In this document: piece by piece, positions 12,201 through 24,200 of the stretch
Position numbering within the stretch: the stretch's first letter is position 1
How the letters are laid out: every line of letters begins with the position of its first letter
Source: Ascaris suum
Taxonomy: Eukaryota; Nematoda; Chromadorea; Rhabditida; Ascarididae
Assembly (NCBI GenBank): GCA_013433145.1
Contig: CM024174.1
Coordinates: 4,984,336 to 5,048,335, forward strand
Direction: 5' to 3'
DNA length: 64,000 nucleotides
Made by a program: the position numbers and the translations under genes
The notes under the pieces: generated by a model
The model's input: only the letters and a program-made list of their open reading frames with translations
Told to the model about the DNA's origin: nothing
Database searches by the model: none

Positions 12201-13236
12201 GAATTTGTGGAAATATAAGCGTAGTTTGAAGTTATGCTTTCAATGAGAAACTCATCAAACAAATTGGGAGTTGATATCAGATGACAGATTTGATGACAGT
12301 TCATGCTCATTTAACTAGCGGGCATTTAAATGTGCCTGTGGAAATCTTCTTTGCATAGGAATTGAATTCACTGAATATACAAATTTCGCAACACAAATAT
12401 GCAAATTCAGAAGACTCTTCAAAACCTCTTTGTTACAGCATACAATATAAAATGAAATATTTAGGGAATGTGTCCGACAACTTCGAGTTTCGGCTACGCG
12501 TAAAAACGATTCTGCGAATCAACGACCTTCTACCGCCGCTAATGAGAACAACTACATTCCCATGAAGGTCACTCATTGCTTACTTTTATATTTATTGCCG
12601 GTTAAACCCTTCTTTATTTAAGATTAGGCATGGTTGCTTTTCATTTTTAGTCATAGGAAACGTGATTTGCGAAGAATGTCCGAATATGATGCGGCGAATG
12701 TTGTCTTGTTCGCCATACCTCGTAGCCGTCCTCTAACCACAGCGAGTGACCAACACTTTAACTGCAGAACTTAATTTGCGCTAGGGCTTATGGGCTTAGA
12801 CTCTGTTATAAAAGAAATTAATGTTTTAATTAATATTAATATATGCAAATTATACAAATTAATATGAAAGGAATATTTTAAGTTAAATTAATTAACACTT
12901 CAATAAAAGAAATTAGTACTTTTTCATCATGTTGTATGCTTACGTTTGATCTTCCAACTACAATAGCATTATAGTTCTTTCAGCAGTGTGCTGTCTATAG
13001 GTAACCGCTGTTGAGCACCATTCTCACGCGACCACTGAAGCACTTTAGGTTTATTTCTTTAGATCCGAGGTCATTAATGAGGCACTAAAGCATTACCTCT
13101 TAGGTCTGCGACCATCACAAAATTACTTGAGGACTATTTGTAAAACGATGTAAATTTCCCAGCAGGAAGTTGTTACTTCTACAGCCTAATCATGTCAGAA
13201 TATGCTAAAGCGTCATATAGCAGTTTTCTTTTTCAG
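9246..13236. other. mostly non-coding; poly-G/poly-C tracts
   Basis: Several moderately GC-rich patches (9.25-9.6, 9.95-10.2, 10.97-11.15 kb) carry short open frames on the minus strand but no phase-consistent exon chain, so I leave them uncalled. A duplicated TTTTGATCTTATT occurs near 9379-9409. Homopolymer runs of G or C occur near 11380-11390, 11781-11796 and 11996-12006. From 12.8 kb the sequence is very AT-rich. The missing first exon of the phosphatase gene at 13.2-17.2 kb may lie in this stretch. Confidence 0.4.
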
Positions 13237-16200
13237 GCGGCGCAACCTCAGACAACCATATGCAATGTGTGCAACGCAACAATCATACATAAATGGTAGG
13301 GTGGCCGAAGAGTTCAACCGAAAAATCCGGAAGTGATTAAATCTGGCGTTTCCAGAGAGACTCTCAGTTGGATTCATTGCGAATATAGAGGCCTAAGGAA
13401 AAAACTTTCAGAAAGCGGTTCAATATCTGAGAGCAGATTGATGCGCGCATCGCTACGCTTCAAAAAAATTTTCTAGCTGCTCGATCGTCTTGTTTATTGT
13501 GTAGGTAGATGTAGGTGAATAGATTTCTTCGCCTTCTCACTCCACACGCTGTCCTTTTTTCTTAAATTTGTGCTCTCAGCTGTGAATGTCTTCAGTGCCG
13601 AATCCTTTATTTAGGAGATCGATGTGGTAACTTATTGCTAAATCGTCCCCGAATAGAGAAGGGATGTGTTTTACGTCTCTTTGATTGCCGTTATAAATTC
13701 TGTTAAGTAATTTCCCTTTTTGCGATCCTCAAGACAGATACAATATTTTATTACTGCCTTTTTGTTAAGGAGAAACTTATCATCTTTTGCAGGCAATATT
13801 GTCAGTTTCCACGTGAGCTAGATTCGACCTCGTTCGCTGAATTACTACCCGATATCGATACATTTATATTCGATGCTGATGGTGTTTTATGGCTCGGTGA
13901 AACACCCATCGTTGGATCTCCAGAATTCTTCGAATACCTCACTAAACAGGTGAATTATGATCGGTTAATAGCTCGAATAGCCTAGAAACAAAACCTGATT
14001 CTGTTGTATCCAGTCACGTTATTCGATGTATCGTTTGGTTTAGAGTATGACAACCATGTGATACTGTCCCAGGAGAAAACGAAGCCAGTGAAAAAGAATC
14101 CCCTAAACAGTGACTGTTTGTGCAAGGGTTGCTGATATTAATGAACGACGAGATGCCATTGAACTTTGGTGGACATCGGACCATTGGACTAGATGTGGAC
14201 CCTGGCGTTCGCGTGCTAACAGCCGTTATTCGTCGATAAACTGAAATTCCCAATGAATATTGATGAAAAATAATTTATCTGATTTTAATCTGTAAATGCT
14301 GGTTCGACTCAGACGCTTTCAGAACAAGCAAATAATTGTGCTAACGAATAATTCAAACAGATCACGACGCGCATTGCTGGCAAAGATGCGCACAATGGGA
14401 TTTGCTGGCACAAGTGAGGTGAATTTATCGTACGTTTTTACCAGTTTGGTTGGTCGCTGTTTTCATTTAAATACCCTATTCGCTAAATCTGCCTATATTA
14501 GTAATCTGCTTAGTGAGTGTTGTCAACGATTATATTATAGCCCTCAAAAAGGTTCAAAACGACTTGCTGGGAGCGGAAGAGGGCAAATCCATTAGGCTAT
14601 GCAAGCTGCTGTGATCACTTCCCCTCTCCTCTCGGATCGATTGTAAGACGGTATTTTCAAGTGCAATTTGTTGCTTTAATACTCTGGATTTTTTCTGAAG
14701 CTGGAATATTTTGTGTCACATTCTTTGACGCTGCTATGAATCTTCAGCCTTTTATTGTTTTATTATAAGATGCACTATTTAGGAGGATATCGTCAACCCG
14801 GCTGCTATTATAATTGAATATCTGTCTTCGAGAGGTTTTCAAGCTAGTGGCAAAATCGTCTATTTGATTGGCTCTCAAGGATTTCGCGAAGAACTAGACG
14901 AAGCACGCATAAAGTACTTCGGTTGTGGACCCGATCCTCCTGACGGAATGGATATCGACCAAGAGAATCTACTAGATAAAGATGCGTTTATTTATCGTAT
15001 CGGGCTTGATGATCCAGTAAGTGCTTTATTGTTTAGACATTCCTGGTCCTTAGTTCTTAGAATGGAGGGGATGGTACTTAAACCGACGGTAATTATAGTT
15101 TTTGAAAGTAAAGGAGTGTATTTCTGCATATTCCAATATCGCCTGGAATGAGAAGTAGAATAATCGGTGATATATTCGAAAATCAACATTATATTGGAGT
15201 CGTTACAAGTGTTATATTTGTTTACCATTGCATTAGCTAAAATCGTAACTCCGATGTATGCTGATAGATGAGTTTGATTTTATTTGCATTTGGGTCTTCT
15301 GTAGATTTCCTCAAAAGGCGATCGTGGTTGTTCCTTGGTTGCTCCTGAAATATATTCAGTTCAGTTTTGCCTTTTGCATTTCATATAGCTCATCCTTTGT
15401 GTATAGTTGTTAAATGGTCTCAAACATCATTTGACGCGCATTTTACAGCATTGCATTAAGTAATTATTGCATGATATCCCAAAGGTTAAATAGTAAAACC
15501 TATTGACCGAAGCGCTTCCTTTTATAACTTCAGAAGCAGACGTTGTTAAAAAGATGATGTTCCATTGTTAATTCAGTAGCGGCAGAGTTTCTTTATTTGA
15601 CAGTTAATCTCAGATTGAAACATTTCGACGGTTTAACGGTGCAATTAAAACTACACAAATATATGCTAGTGTCGGTTCATCGATTCAGGCAAAAGAAGTT
15701 GGGGCGGTGATCGTCGGCTTTGAAAAGCACTTTAATTGCGTGAAAATGATGCGTGCAGCGAACTTCTTGCAGGTGAGCTCTTTTGCTTTGCAAACCTCAG
15801 CTCACTACTACGGTTTTATAGCCAGTTTTAATTGAACTACCATAAATATTTTTGAATTTGATGTAACACTGAGTTTTTTTGAGTGGTTGTTTTTTCGTTG
15901 ATGGGCGGCACTTTGCAAAATTCATTCTGTACCGGAAATGGCAGAGTGGTGTCCGTGAATTCATGAAGAGTGTGACATAACACGACATCAAGCTGAAGTG
16001 TATTGGTGAATGAGTATGGTGGTAGCTGTGGAAAAAATTGATTCAGTTTTTGATGCCTTAGACTTAATGATACTTCAAGTGTGAGTCTACAATGAAATAA
16101 GTCATTTCTCAAGTCTGACAGATGAGTGGGCAAAATGAAACTCTGTGGAGGCGCTATCATATAAACTTGGTGGCAGACATTTATAGGGCTCAGGTACATG

Positions 16201-17201
16201 GTTCAGTCGAACCACCTGCCTTCAGTCACGTTTCTTTTCTCAGCTTCGGGATGTAGTAGCCCTTCTTATTGAACCGATTTAGCATATCATGTGGGCAAGA
16301 CCGCTCTTGGCATGCCATCGAATCGACATACAACAGCTGATCAGGAGGAGGGGGGGGGGAACGTGAAAGCAGTCGTGAACATTGAAGGGTCGGTTGGGCT
16401 GTTATTTTCCAGGATGAGAATTGTCTCTTTTTGGGGACGAATGAGGATGAAACAAGTCCCGGGCCGCACCCAAAAACAGTTATTCCGGACACTGGACCGA
16501 TCCTTGCAGCTGTGAAGATGGCTGCTGGCCGTGAGCCGATCGTCGTCGGGAAACCACACGCCGCCGCATTCCATTTCATATGCTCGAAATGGGGCATTCG
16601 ACCGCATAGAACAATGATGATTGGTGACAGGTGTGCTTTTATGTTCCAGTAAACTGACGCAGTGGTCAAGAAACGGCTTTAATTAAAGTTACTTAGGCGA
16701 GTGTCCTGTGCCGGTAGCTGCTTATAACGTAGGACGACTTATTTCAAAATACAAGTCACTTCTGGTCACGAAGTTTCGGACCGGATTCTGTTAAAGATTG
16801 CGGTAACGGTAACAATTTTCATTATATATGTACTTCTGCGGTCAGTACAGTTGTTGCATTATTGGCGACATGCAACACCAAAATGGTTTCCTCTTTTGGG
16901 ACGATTGTTTTGTCCACTACGGCCCTCTGATTTTGAAACCCTCTGAGTTGACCGCCTTTTCATGACTTTTGGATGTGCACCGCGAGTGCCGTTTTATCTT
17001 ATTTCAGTTTTGCCTCGTTAAACTGAATTTTATTTCAGGTCGAACACGGATATTATTTTCGGTCGTCGGCACGGTATGAGAACAACACTTGTGCTTTCGG
17101 GGGTCCATTCCCTCGAGGACGTGCAGCGAAATCAACGCGCAGGTCTCGTAGATTTGCTACCAGACTACTATGCTCCTTGTTTAGGCAGTCTTGTTTCATA
17201 G
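13237..17201 (+). CDS. HAD-family phosphatase (phosphoglycolate / 4-nitrophenyl phosphatase)
   Basis: Seven exons join in frame: 13237-13295, 13793-13949, 14323-14418, 14783-15016, 15689-15772, 16413-16630 and 17039-17201 (TAG). The protein carries all HAD motifs. Motif I is IFDADGVLWLG (nucleophile and general-acid Asp), motif II is IVLTNNS, motif III is the Lys of VGKP, and motif IV is MMIGDRSNTDI. Conserved family blocks VYLIG, VGAVIVGFEKHFNCVKM and NEDETSPGP are also present, with a C-terminal DYYAPCLGSLVS. Members hydrolyse phosphoglycolate and related side products in the cytosol, and C. elegans has several paralogues. From the first conserved residue (LDSTSF) the length fits the usual 300-320 residues. 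The first exon listed has no ATG. It would add an extension containing CNVC and KWQYC, and the real start exon is further upstream or this exon is spurious. The other six exons are firm. Acceptors are of the TTTCAG type. Confidence 0.85.
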
Positions 17202-17216
17202 CATTAATGATATGCA

Positions 17217-17222
17217 AATAAA
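17217..17222 (+). promoter_or_regulatory. poly(A) signal AATAAA after the phosphatase gene
   Basis: AATAAA lies 16 bases after the TAG stop at 17199-17201, implying a very short 3' UTR, as is common in nematodes. Confidence 0.6.
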
Positions 17223-18249
17223 CCTCTGCCACTAGCGTCCATACCGCGTAGACCGTGCCATATCGTTGGGTTTTGCGTAATTATGTTAGTGACATTTCCC
17301 GGTTTACCAGACGGGAAATATGGGAAGGAGTCATTGAGAACTTTTCGCTGTTTAGCAAAAACCTCACTGTAATCTGCCCCTCACCTTCACTGATTTTAGC
17401 ACTTTCCGTCCCTCGATTCTGGCGCTCAACCTTTGTGAATGTCTTTGTTAGCTCCCAATTTTAAAGCTATTTAATCAATGAAACTGTTACTCCGTCGACT
17501 TAGTAAAATTGGCGGAACCATTACTGTCCATCCAATAACTGCATGAAAGTCGTTGAAGATACAAGCAGAGTTCGCCGAAGACCAACAGTTTTCCGTCACC
17601 AAACAAAGGTGCCACTACCCAGCATGATGGCTCTACGATTCGCCCAGCAAAAACATAAACCATATCACACTTGATTGACCCTAAATAAAACTGCTGTAAA
17701 AATTTTAATGCATTCCTAGCCATCCTTCTCGTCGTGACCTTTTATAAAGAAACCAGTGGTCGCAGATTTAGAGAAAGTGGGGCTCTACGTCTAAAAAGTT
17801 CTCGACTGTGTTCCTGCTGAACGTATTCATCTGGTAAGAGAATGGGAGAAACGGAAAACCTTTCCCATTTGTTCATTCTGTTCTATTTACCCCTGGAAAC
17901 CTGGTCGTTCCATGCGAGACGACTACAGACCTGTAACTAACTAGCCATCCCACAAAGACTTAACTCATACTCGAATTTGCCAGTCCTCCCCCCTCTCCCC
18001 TCCTCGATCTTCGCTAAAGTCTGCGCTGCACGACAAACTGGTCGTCCGGTTCACTGCAGACCTTTATTACCGTCTAGCAAATCTCAGCAGCATGCAGCAG
18101 TGCGCGACTAGAAATATTCGACCTTTTACTCCTTTAGCACATTTTCATTCAATTACAACGAAGGATCCCTGCGGGAAATCTACGAAACCCAAAACGCAAA
18201 CCGCCCACATGAACTTTTATCCAAAGAAAGATATCTCAATATAATTACA
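17223..18249. other. intergenic region between convergent genes
   Basis: This separates the 3' end of the + strand phosphatase from the 3' end of the minus-strand NCBP3-like gene. A minus-strand ORF at 17487-17723 begins with ATG (MARNALKFLQQFYLG) but lacks support, and the stretch could be a dispersed repeat. A minus-strand AATAAA (TTTATT at 18063-18068) lies about 180 bases past the stop of the NCBP3-like gene and may be its poly(A) signal. Confidence 0.45.
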
Positions 18250-21200
18250 TCAAACTTTATCATGCTTCACCAATGAGTTAGCAAGAATCTCTAAACCGTT
18301 GAGTAGATCCCCAACTTCGGCATCAGTTCGACGACTTACAAGCATGGATTCATTCATGCCATCGGCACCATCAAACTCTGCAACGTAGAAAAACCCCATT
18401 CACTCCCAGAAATCTGAAAAAGCAAAAAAAAAACCTTTCCTCTCTCACCTGCCTCAACAGGTGCATCACTGAGTCATTTAGTGTACTGGAGTAATCCCAT
18501 TAAAACAGGAAACACCTTCATGACGACAACATAAAAATGATGGCAAATTATAAAGCGCATGAAATCATAGAGGAAGTATTGGATAATATAGAGCTGAATA
18601 TATATCGCCTTGGAACGCGGGTGTTCTCATCGAGCAGCAAGAAAAACGGACGTCAGACATCGCTGCAATGATCTTATCTGTGCAGTGCTATTGAAAGCAT
18701 ATTGAACGTATATCGTTTCAGGTGATGCATATGATACCTTCGACATCACTAGAAAGCATAAAAGCATATCTCTGTTTGCAAAAACATTTCTTCTGTTGAG
18801 TTATTGCACTGAGCGCTCATCATCGAAAGCCGCGTGAGAGTGCAGCCCTGCCAGCACGTTTTGTTTGATTGCAGGCCGAAAGATTCCAAAAAAGCTTTGG
18901 AAACTCGGCAAACTTCACTAAGGGTTTCTACACCAATTCCGATGCAATGATTCACTGTCCCAATCTACGTTACTACCTCCCCGCAGTCCATTCCATTTTT
19001 TTTAGTAATCTGCGAAAGCAAACAACTGCAACAACAATATAATAAACGAAAGCCAGGAAATGTTTAGCATCATTCGAAGATGCCCTTTCATACAAAAGAA
19101 TAAAGAAAACAAAAAAAGAAAGGCTACAAAGTAGCATCCAAATGAATCAAGCAAACAAACTCAGTTATAAATTACTAAAATTTAAACTGTAACTTGGTCA
19201 ATGAAATGTTGCCCTGAAGCGAGACTTCTCTGTAAGCAAAAAAACAACAACCACTTCTCATTATAAGAAAGCAACTACCTCATTTGAAACACATTTGCGA
19301 CAAAAAATTCAGCGAAATACAATCGCCTTATCATAGGTCAATGAAATATAAAGAAAACAATATTGATATCTCAAAAAGAAACCACAAGGAATACCACCGA
19401 CCTTCGGCCATTTCACTTCAATCACTTTAATAGCAAAAACTGCTAATCATAATGTCGTCTTGACGAGAGGGATCTGGTGGTACGTAGCCGCACACTGGTA
19501 TTCCTCGCATCCCACGGTTGTGGAGTGGGACTTGGATCACGATCCGAACTCAAGTCGCTGTCCCTTTGCTCATTCGCTTCATCCTGCCAATCTCTCACCA
19601 TACGCCGTCTCCGTTGCACTTGGCTGCAAACAGTCGCTAAATGCAAACAACAAAAACATTTCCGTATACTTCTATAGTCATCGCAGCCGATCAACTGTTA
19701 TGTCATCAGCAACCTGTCATACCTGCACAAACACCCTTAAAACAACGAGTAATGAACCTCCACAACGGCACCCCTTCGAGTATGATCTCTTAGCGGAAAC
19801 TCGATAGCAAATGAGAACACTGAAGCAATAATAAATTCTGCCGAACTGAGGCCAACTTTTAATGCAATGTTATTAAACGAGAAATGCAATCTGCACGATT
19901 CAAACCTGCACCGTTGTCAAGGACGCTTAGCGAAGCAATTAATAAGCAAACGAATAAAAAACCTCATTTCCTCTTCATCGGCTGCCATCGATGCACCTCC
20001 TTCAAGCGACTTGAACCGCTTCGAACCTCGGCCTCTGCTCTTTATCGCTCGTTTGCCAAGAATTACCTCCTTTGACGTGCTATCCCCAGCCTCTGAAGGT
20101 GACCAACGTTTTTCACATGCAGCGGGTGCAGGAGTTTTCTCGGGTGCATCAAGATCGACATAAAACCTTAAAAAATTGATGGGCAACGATTGTAGATGTG
20201 TTTGATGTTCCAACTGCTCTTTGTCTTGGTGCGATTTTTTAGACGCTGCTTTTGAAGCTCGAACACAAACCTTTCATGCCCATTTTTTTCAACCTATCGC
20301 ATCTCGTTCATAAAGCCCTCGCCTCCAAAGCAAAATCCATCCTGGGAAGTTGTGATCGCTATAAGCTCGGAAACTTGCATGTGCTAGTCCCGTGCTTTAC
20401 TGCACGCCAACATTCTAAGGCCGTAATACTCCCAAAAACCTTCCATTATACTTGACATAAGTCCCACATTTTGCTTGCAACTGTTTTGTAAAAATTTGCA
20501 TTCTGCTGTTCTTCTGCTCGAGAATTTATTTGCTCTGATAGAAGACGCTGTTCGTCTCTAATAACTGTTGAAACATTACCACCCAAAAATCATTAACGTC
20601 AATTCTCAAAGAAATAAAACCTCGTATCATGCTCGTAGTCCCATTCCAATTCATCACCATCCTTATTGAAAATATTCAAACCCGGACGAACACGATTCTT
20701 CCGATTAGTCCACTTGTATGAGTACCCATCTGAAAATAAACCCAGTTAGCCTATTATGTTGCCATCTCGATTGCTAAGAACGAGTAAACGAAGCAGCTGG
20801 CGAGGGTTGTTACTTAATGCTGCAAATATGACGATCTAGATAGAAAGCACTTTTACGAACGTATTTCTGCACTTGCAATACCAAATAATCTCTCCTCTGA
20901 ACAAAAGCGTGCCTATAAAACTTGCCTTACATTCCAATCTTCTAAACTTCACAACTACATGACTTTATATAGCATCGGCACTCTATTCACCCACTAACAG
21001 ATGCCATCCCTATCACCTATAGCCATTTCCCTCCCGATCCTCATTCCCGATGTCTTTCCCTGACGTTCACAACAATTAGGAAAATATGAGTGTATGTCCT
21101 CCAAATAAACGTACTTCAAGAGCATAAGTATGTTTCTCCTGTACTAACCTGATTTATTTCCAAAGTTGCACTGTAATACGTCACAATGGGGCGGAAGCAC

Positions 21201-24200
21201 ATAACACTATGTATATCATAGATCACCAACTGCCAATTGGTACCACAATCTCAAGAGTAAACAACACTATTAAATGTGAACATAACACTTATCGACGCCC
21301 ATAAAACTACACACCGAATGGAATCAGTAGCAACCAATAAGTGATTAATTTTATCACTAAGGTTGTTTCACACATTTGAAGTGCCAATATTTGTTACAGT
21401 TACAGAACCGAAATGCAAAAGCAACCGCTTCCGTCGAGAAGATCCGGGCTGAATCGTCCTCACTTCGCCGAGAGCACTCTTATCCCAATTTGAGGCTCAA
21501 ATTCGTTTCAGTAAAACTGATATGCTAATAAGTAATAAACGACAACTTTGAGAATTATACTCATCCAATATGATAAAATACTACTTATACTTCATAACCA
21601 AATGAGAGGTTCAAACCTCGGTCCACAGAATCCTTCGGCACAGAGCACTGGCGACGTTGTGACTGTCCCACATGACCCTATAAGAAATGAACTTAAACAT
21701 TTCCCGACAGTTCGAAAACATTTTCACTGTAAATTTCGGCAGATGAAAGAAAAGCCGCAGAAAACACCCCTCGTCACGTTTAGAAAAATCTGAACTTTAA
21801 CCTGGAGAAATACTATCGGAATTTATACCGCTAAGAAAAAGAAAAAATACTCAATAGTCCCAAGAAAATCCTAACATTAAAAAAACCATTAAAACAATAG
21901 CACAAAAATTCCAACCTTTCTGATGTCCTCTCTGCAACTGAATCTCAAAATAATCAAGCGGTTCTGCCCCACATGCTTCGTGATTACTCGCCACTTTCCT
22001 AAAACATATCGCTATTTAAAATCATTCATGAAGCAAATAAGTCCATCATGGAACATCGCACCAACACTACTTAGAGATTACTCAAAAACGTTCGTATAGA
22101 TATAAAACTAATCTTCTCACAAATCCAGTTCCATAATGTCATCAGTTTGCCAGGAAAAAGTAGGCAGCAACCTCTTTTTCCCCCTCCTCTCCCCACTTCC
22201 CTAACAGCAAAATGCAAAAGAAAAAGCTGTAATACTTGAACACTCGTACTTTATTTCTGTTTAGGAATAAATAATAAAGTGTATTTATAAAATACAGACG
22301 AGCTGAAAAGATCCGTGGGGAAGAGAATTCTTAATATTCATTGAGAAAAGTAGTGAAACGAAAATAATTTCAGCAAACAGCAATCAAGATTTGACCTTTT
22401 TTCCACAAGTCCTGTAAAGTATATAAAATAGCGACAAAAATGGTAAAACTGTAACGCTTTTAAAAAGGTCACTTTGATTTCGCGTTTTGCAGTGAATTGT
22501 GAAAGAAATGAATCGAATATTCGTCAACACTGCAAATACTAGTAACACTTACTCAACAATAAATACGTCCATTAGATAATATCTGCGATTATATTAAATC
22601 AAATTCATTTTAAAAAACAAGGTCATAGAGGTGATTAAATCAAAACTAAAAGACAAGTGATAGTATTTCTTGTATTTGTGTACATTTAACACTCTTCAAA
22701 CAGCATTCACATCGCCGCATTGAAGCACTAACCTCTTAAACGATCAACACACGACGATATGCACAAAAAGTCTCGTCGTCTTAGACACTACAACAACGAT
22801 GAACACCCAATTTACCTGGAGGAACAACCACCTGGTCGATATCCACTTCAACGAACTCTTCTGTCGCTTTGGCTGCCTCATTTTTTTGGATGAGAGCTGC
22901 AACGATAGCATTTACTAAATAGGGCAATATTGTCGAAGACGAAAGATTAAGAACGCAATATGGGACTTCAAGTGCCGCTGTAATACTAACGAATTTTACG
23001 GGCATGGACCGAAACCGCCAAAACCAAAAATAAGTTCTGCACATTTTGCTTTCAGGACAGCGATCAAAATGTGCCAATGAAAAAGCATAGTCTAATCTTC
23101 AGATCGAGTCAGCTTGCAATACTGATGACTCCAAAACATCACGTCCCTTTCCCTCTCTATCGATTAAAAGATCTCGAAAAATTGACAGACAGATATACAA
23201 GCATTTTTCAAAAATAGAGCTAGAAACTCTATTTGCACAAATATTTCTATCCGCTTCTTAGCAGCCTGTTTCATCTCACCGAAGACATCAAAAAACTGTT
23301 TACTCTTCATTACCGTAAGTTAATCACCATGCGCGACTCTACAGTAATTAATCAAATTAAAGCTACTCTCCCAGCTTCGAGAAAAAACATCAAATGTGTT
23401 TTACAGTGTGTTATTTATCTCGCAGCGGTGAAACGCTGTGCGCATTCGACGGTCATATGCGAGTGCGAAGAGCAACTGCAGTGAAGGGCGGCAGTGAGTA
23501 TACTTCGCATCTAGCCTCTTCAATGGCAATATTAGAGCAGCACTGCCAGAAACTCCTCGAAGTCGAGGCACGCTGCGGAGAGGAACGATGCAATGAAAAC
23601 ATAAAAGACCACCAGCAACGAGTAAACACAACGTAATAGGATATGAGCGGAGCGGTGCGATGTTGACAGTCGAGGCACTAATCTGAGAAATACACACCAC
23701 CTCATCGACGCATTCACCAGTGATGAGCGACATGGTTCGATGCACTTTTAAATCCACTATGCTGCGTTTGTTGATGAAAATGTTGCGTACGATGTGGTCA
23801 CAACAGCAAACCGAATCGTTCGCATAAACCGCAAAATAAAATGATACCCACTGAAGGATAACTCGACGACAGCATCCTTCAGGGCAGCGCTCCTCCAAAC
23901 CCTTCTTCCTCTATCGTTAAGAAGAACTTTTATGTATCTTCAACTGCAAATTCAAGAGGAACTGCGACATACTCCTTGCCTTGTTCTTCTCACTCATCAC
24001 TCATTACCGCTGCTGAGAGTACTTGTTCGCCTACCGGTGTTAAAGGGGAAAATTCACGTTTTTCCATGAACGATATTCAGCACCTTATACTGAGGCCAGA
24101 TTGTTAATAAGCCATATACATTTACCATCCACCAACATCCAATGGTCTCCCATGTAAAGCACTGTTCCCCAATGAGGTGCACAACACTAGACACATAGGT

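Noticed and set aside
23401..23898. 165-codon minus-strand frame with many cysteines
   Set aside because: It falls between two phase-matched NCBP3-like exons. The Cys content is scattered with no recognisable spacing, and the opposite strand is open too.
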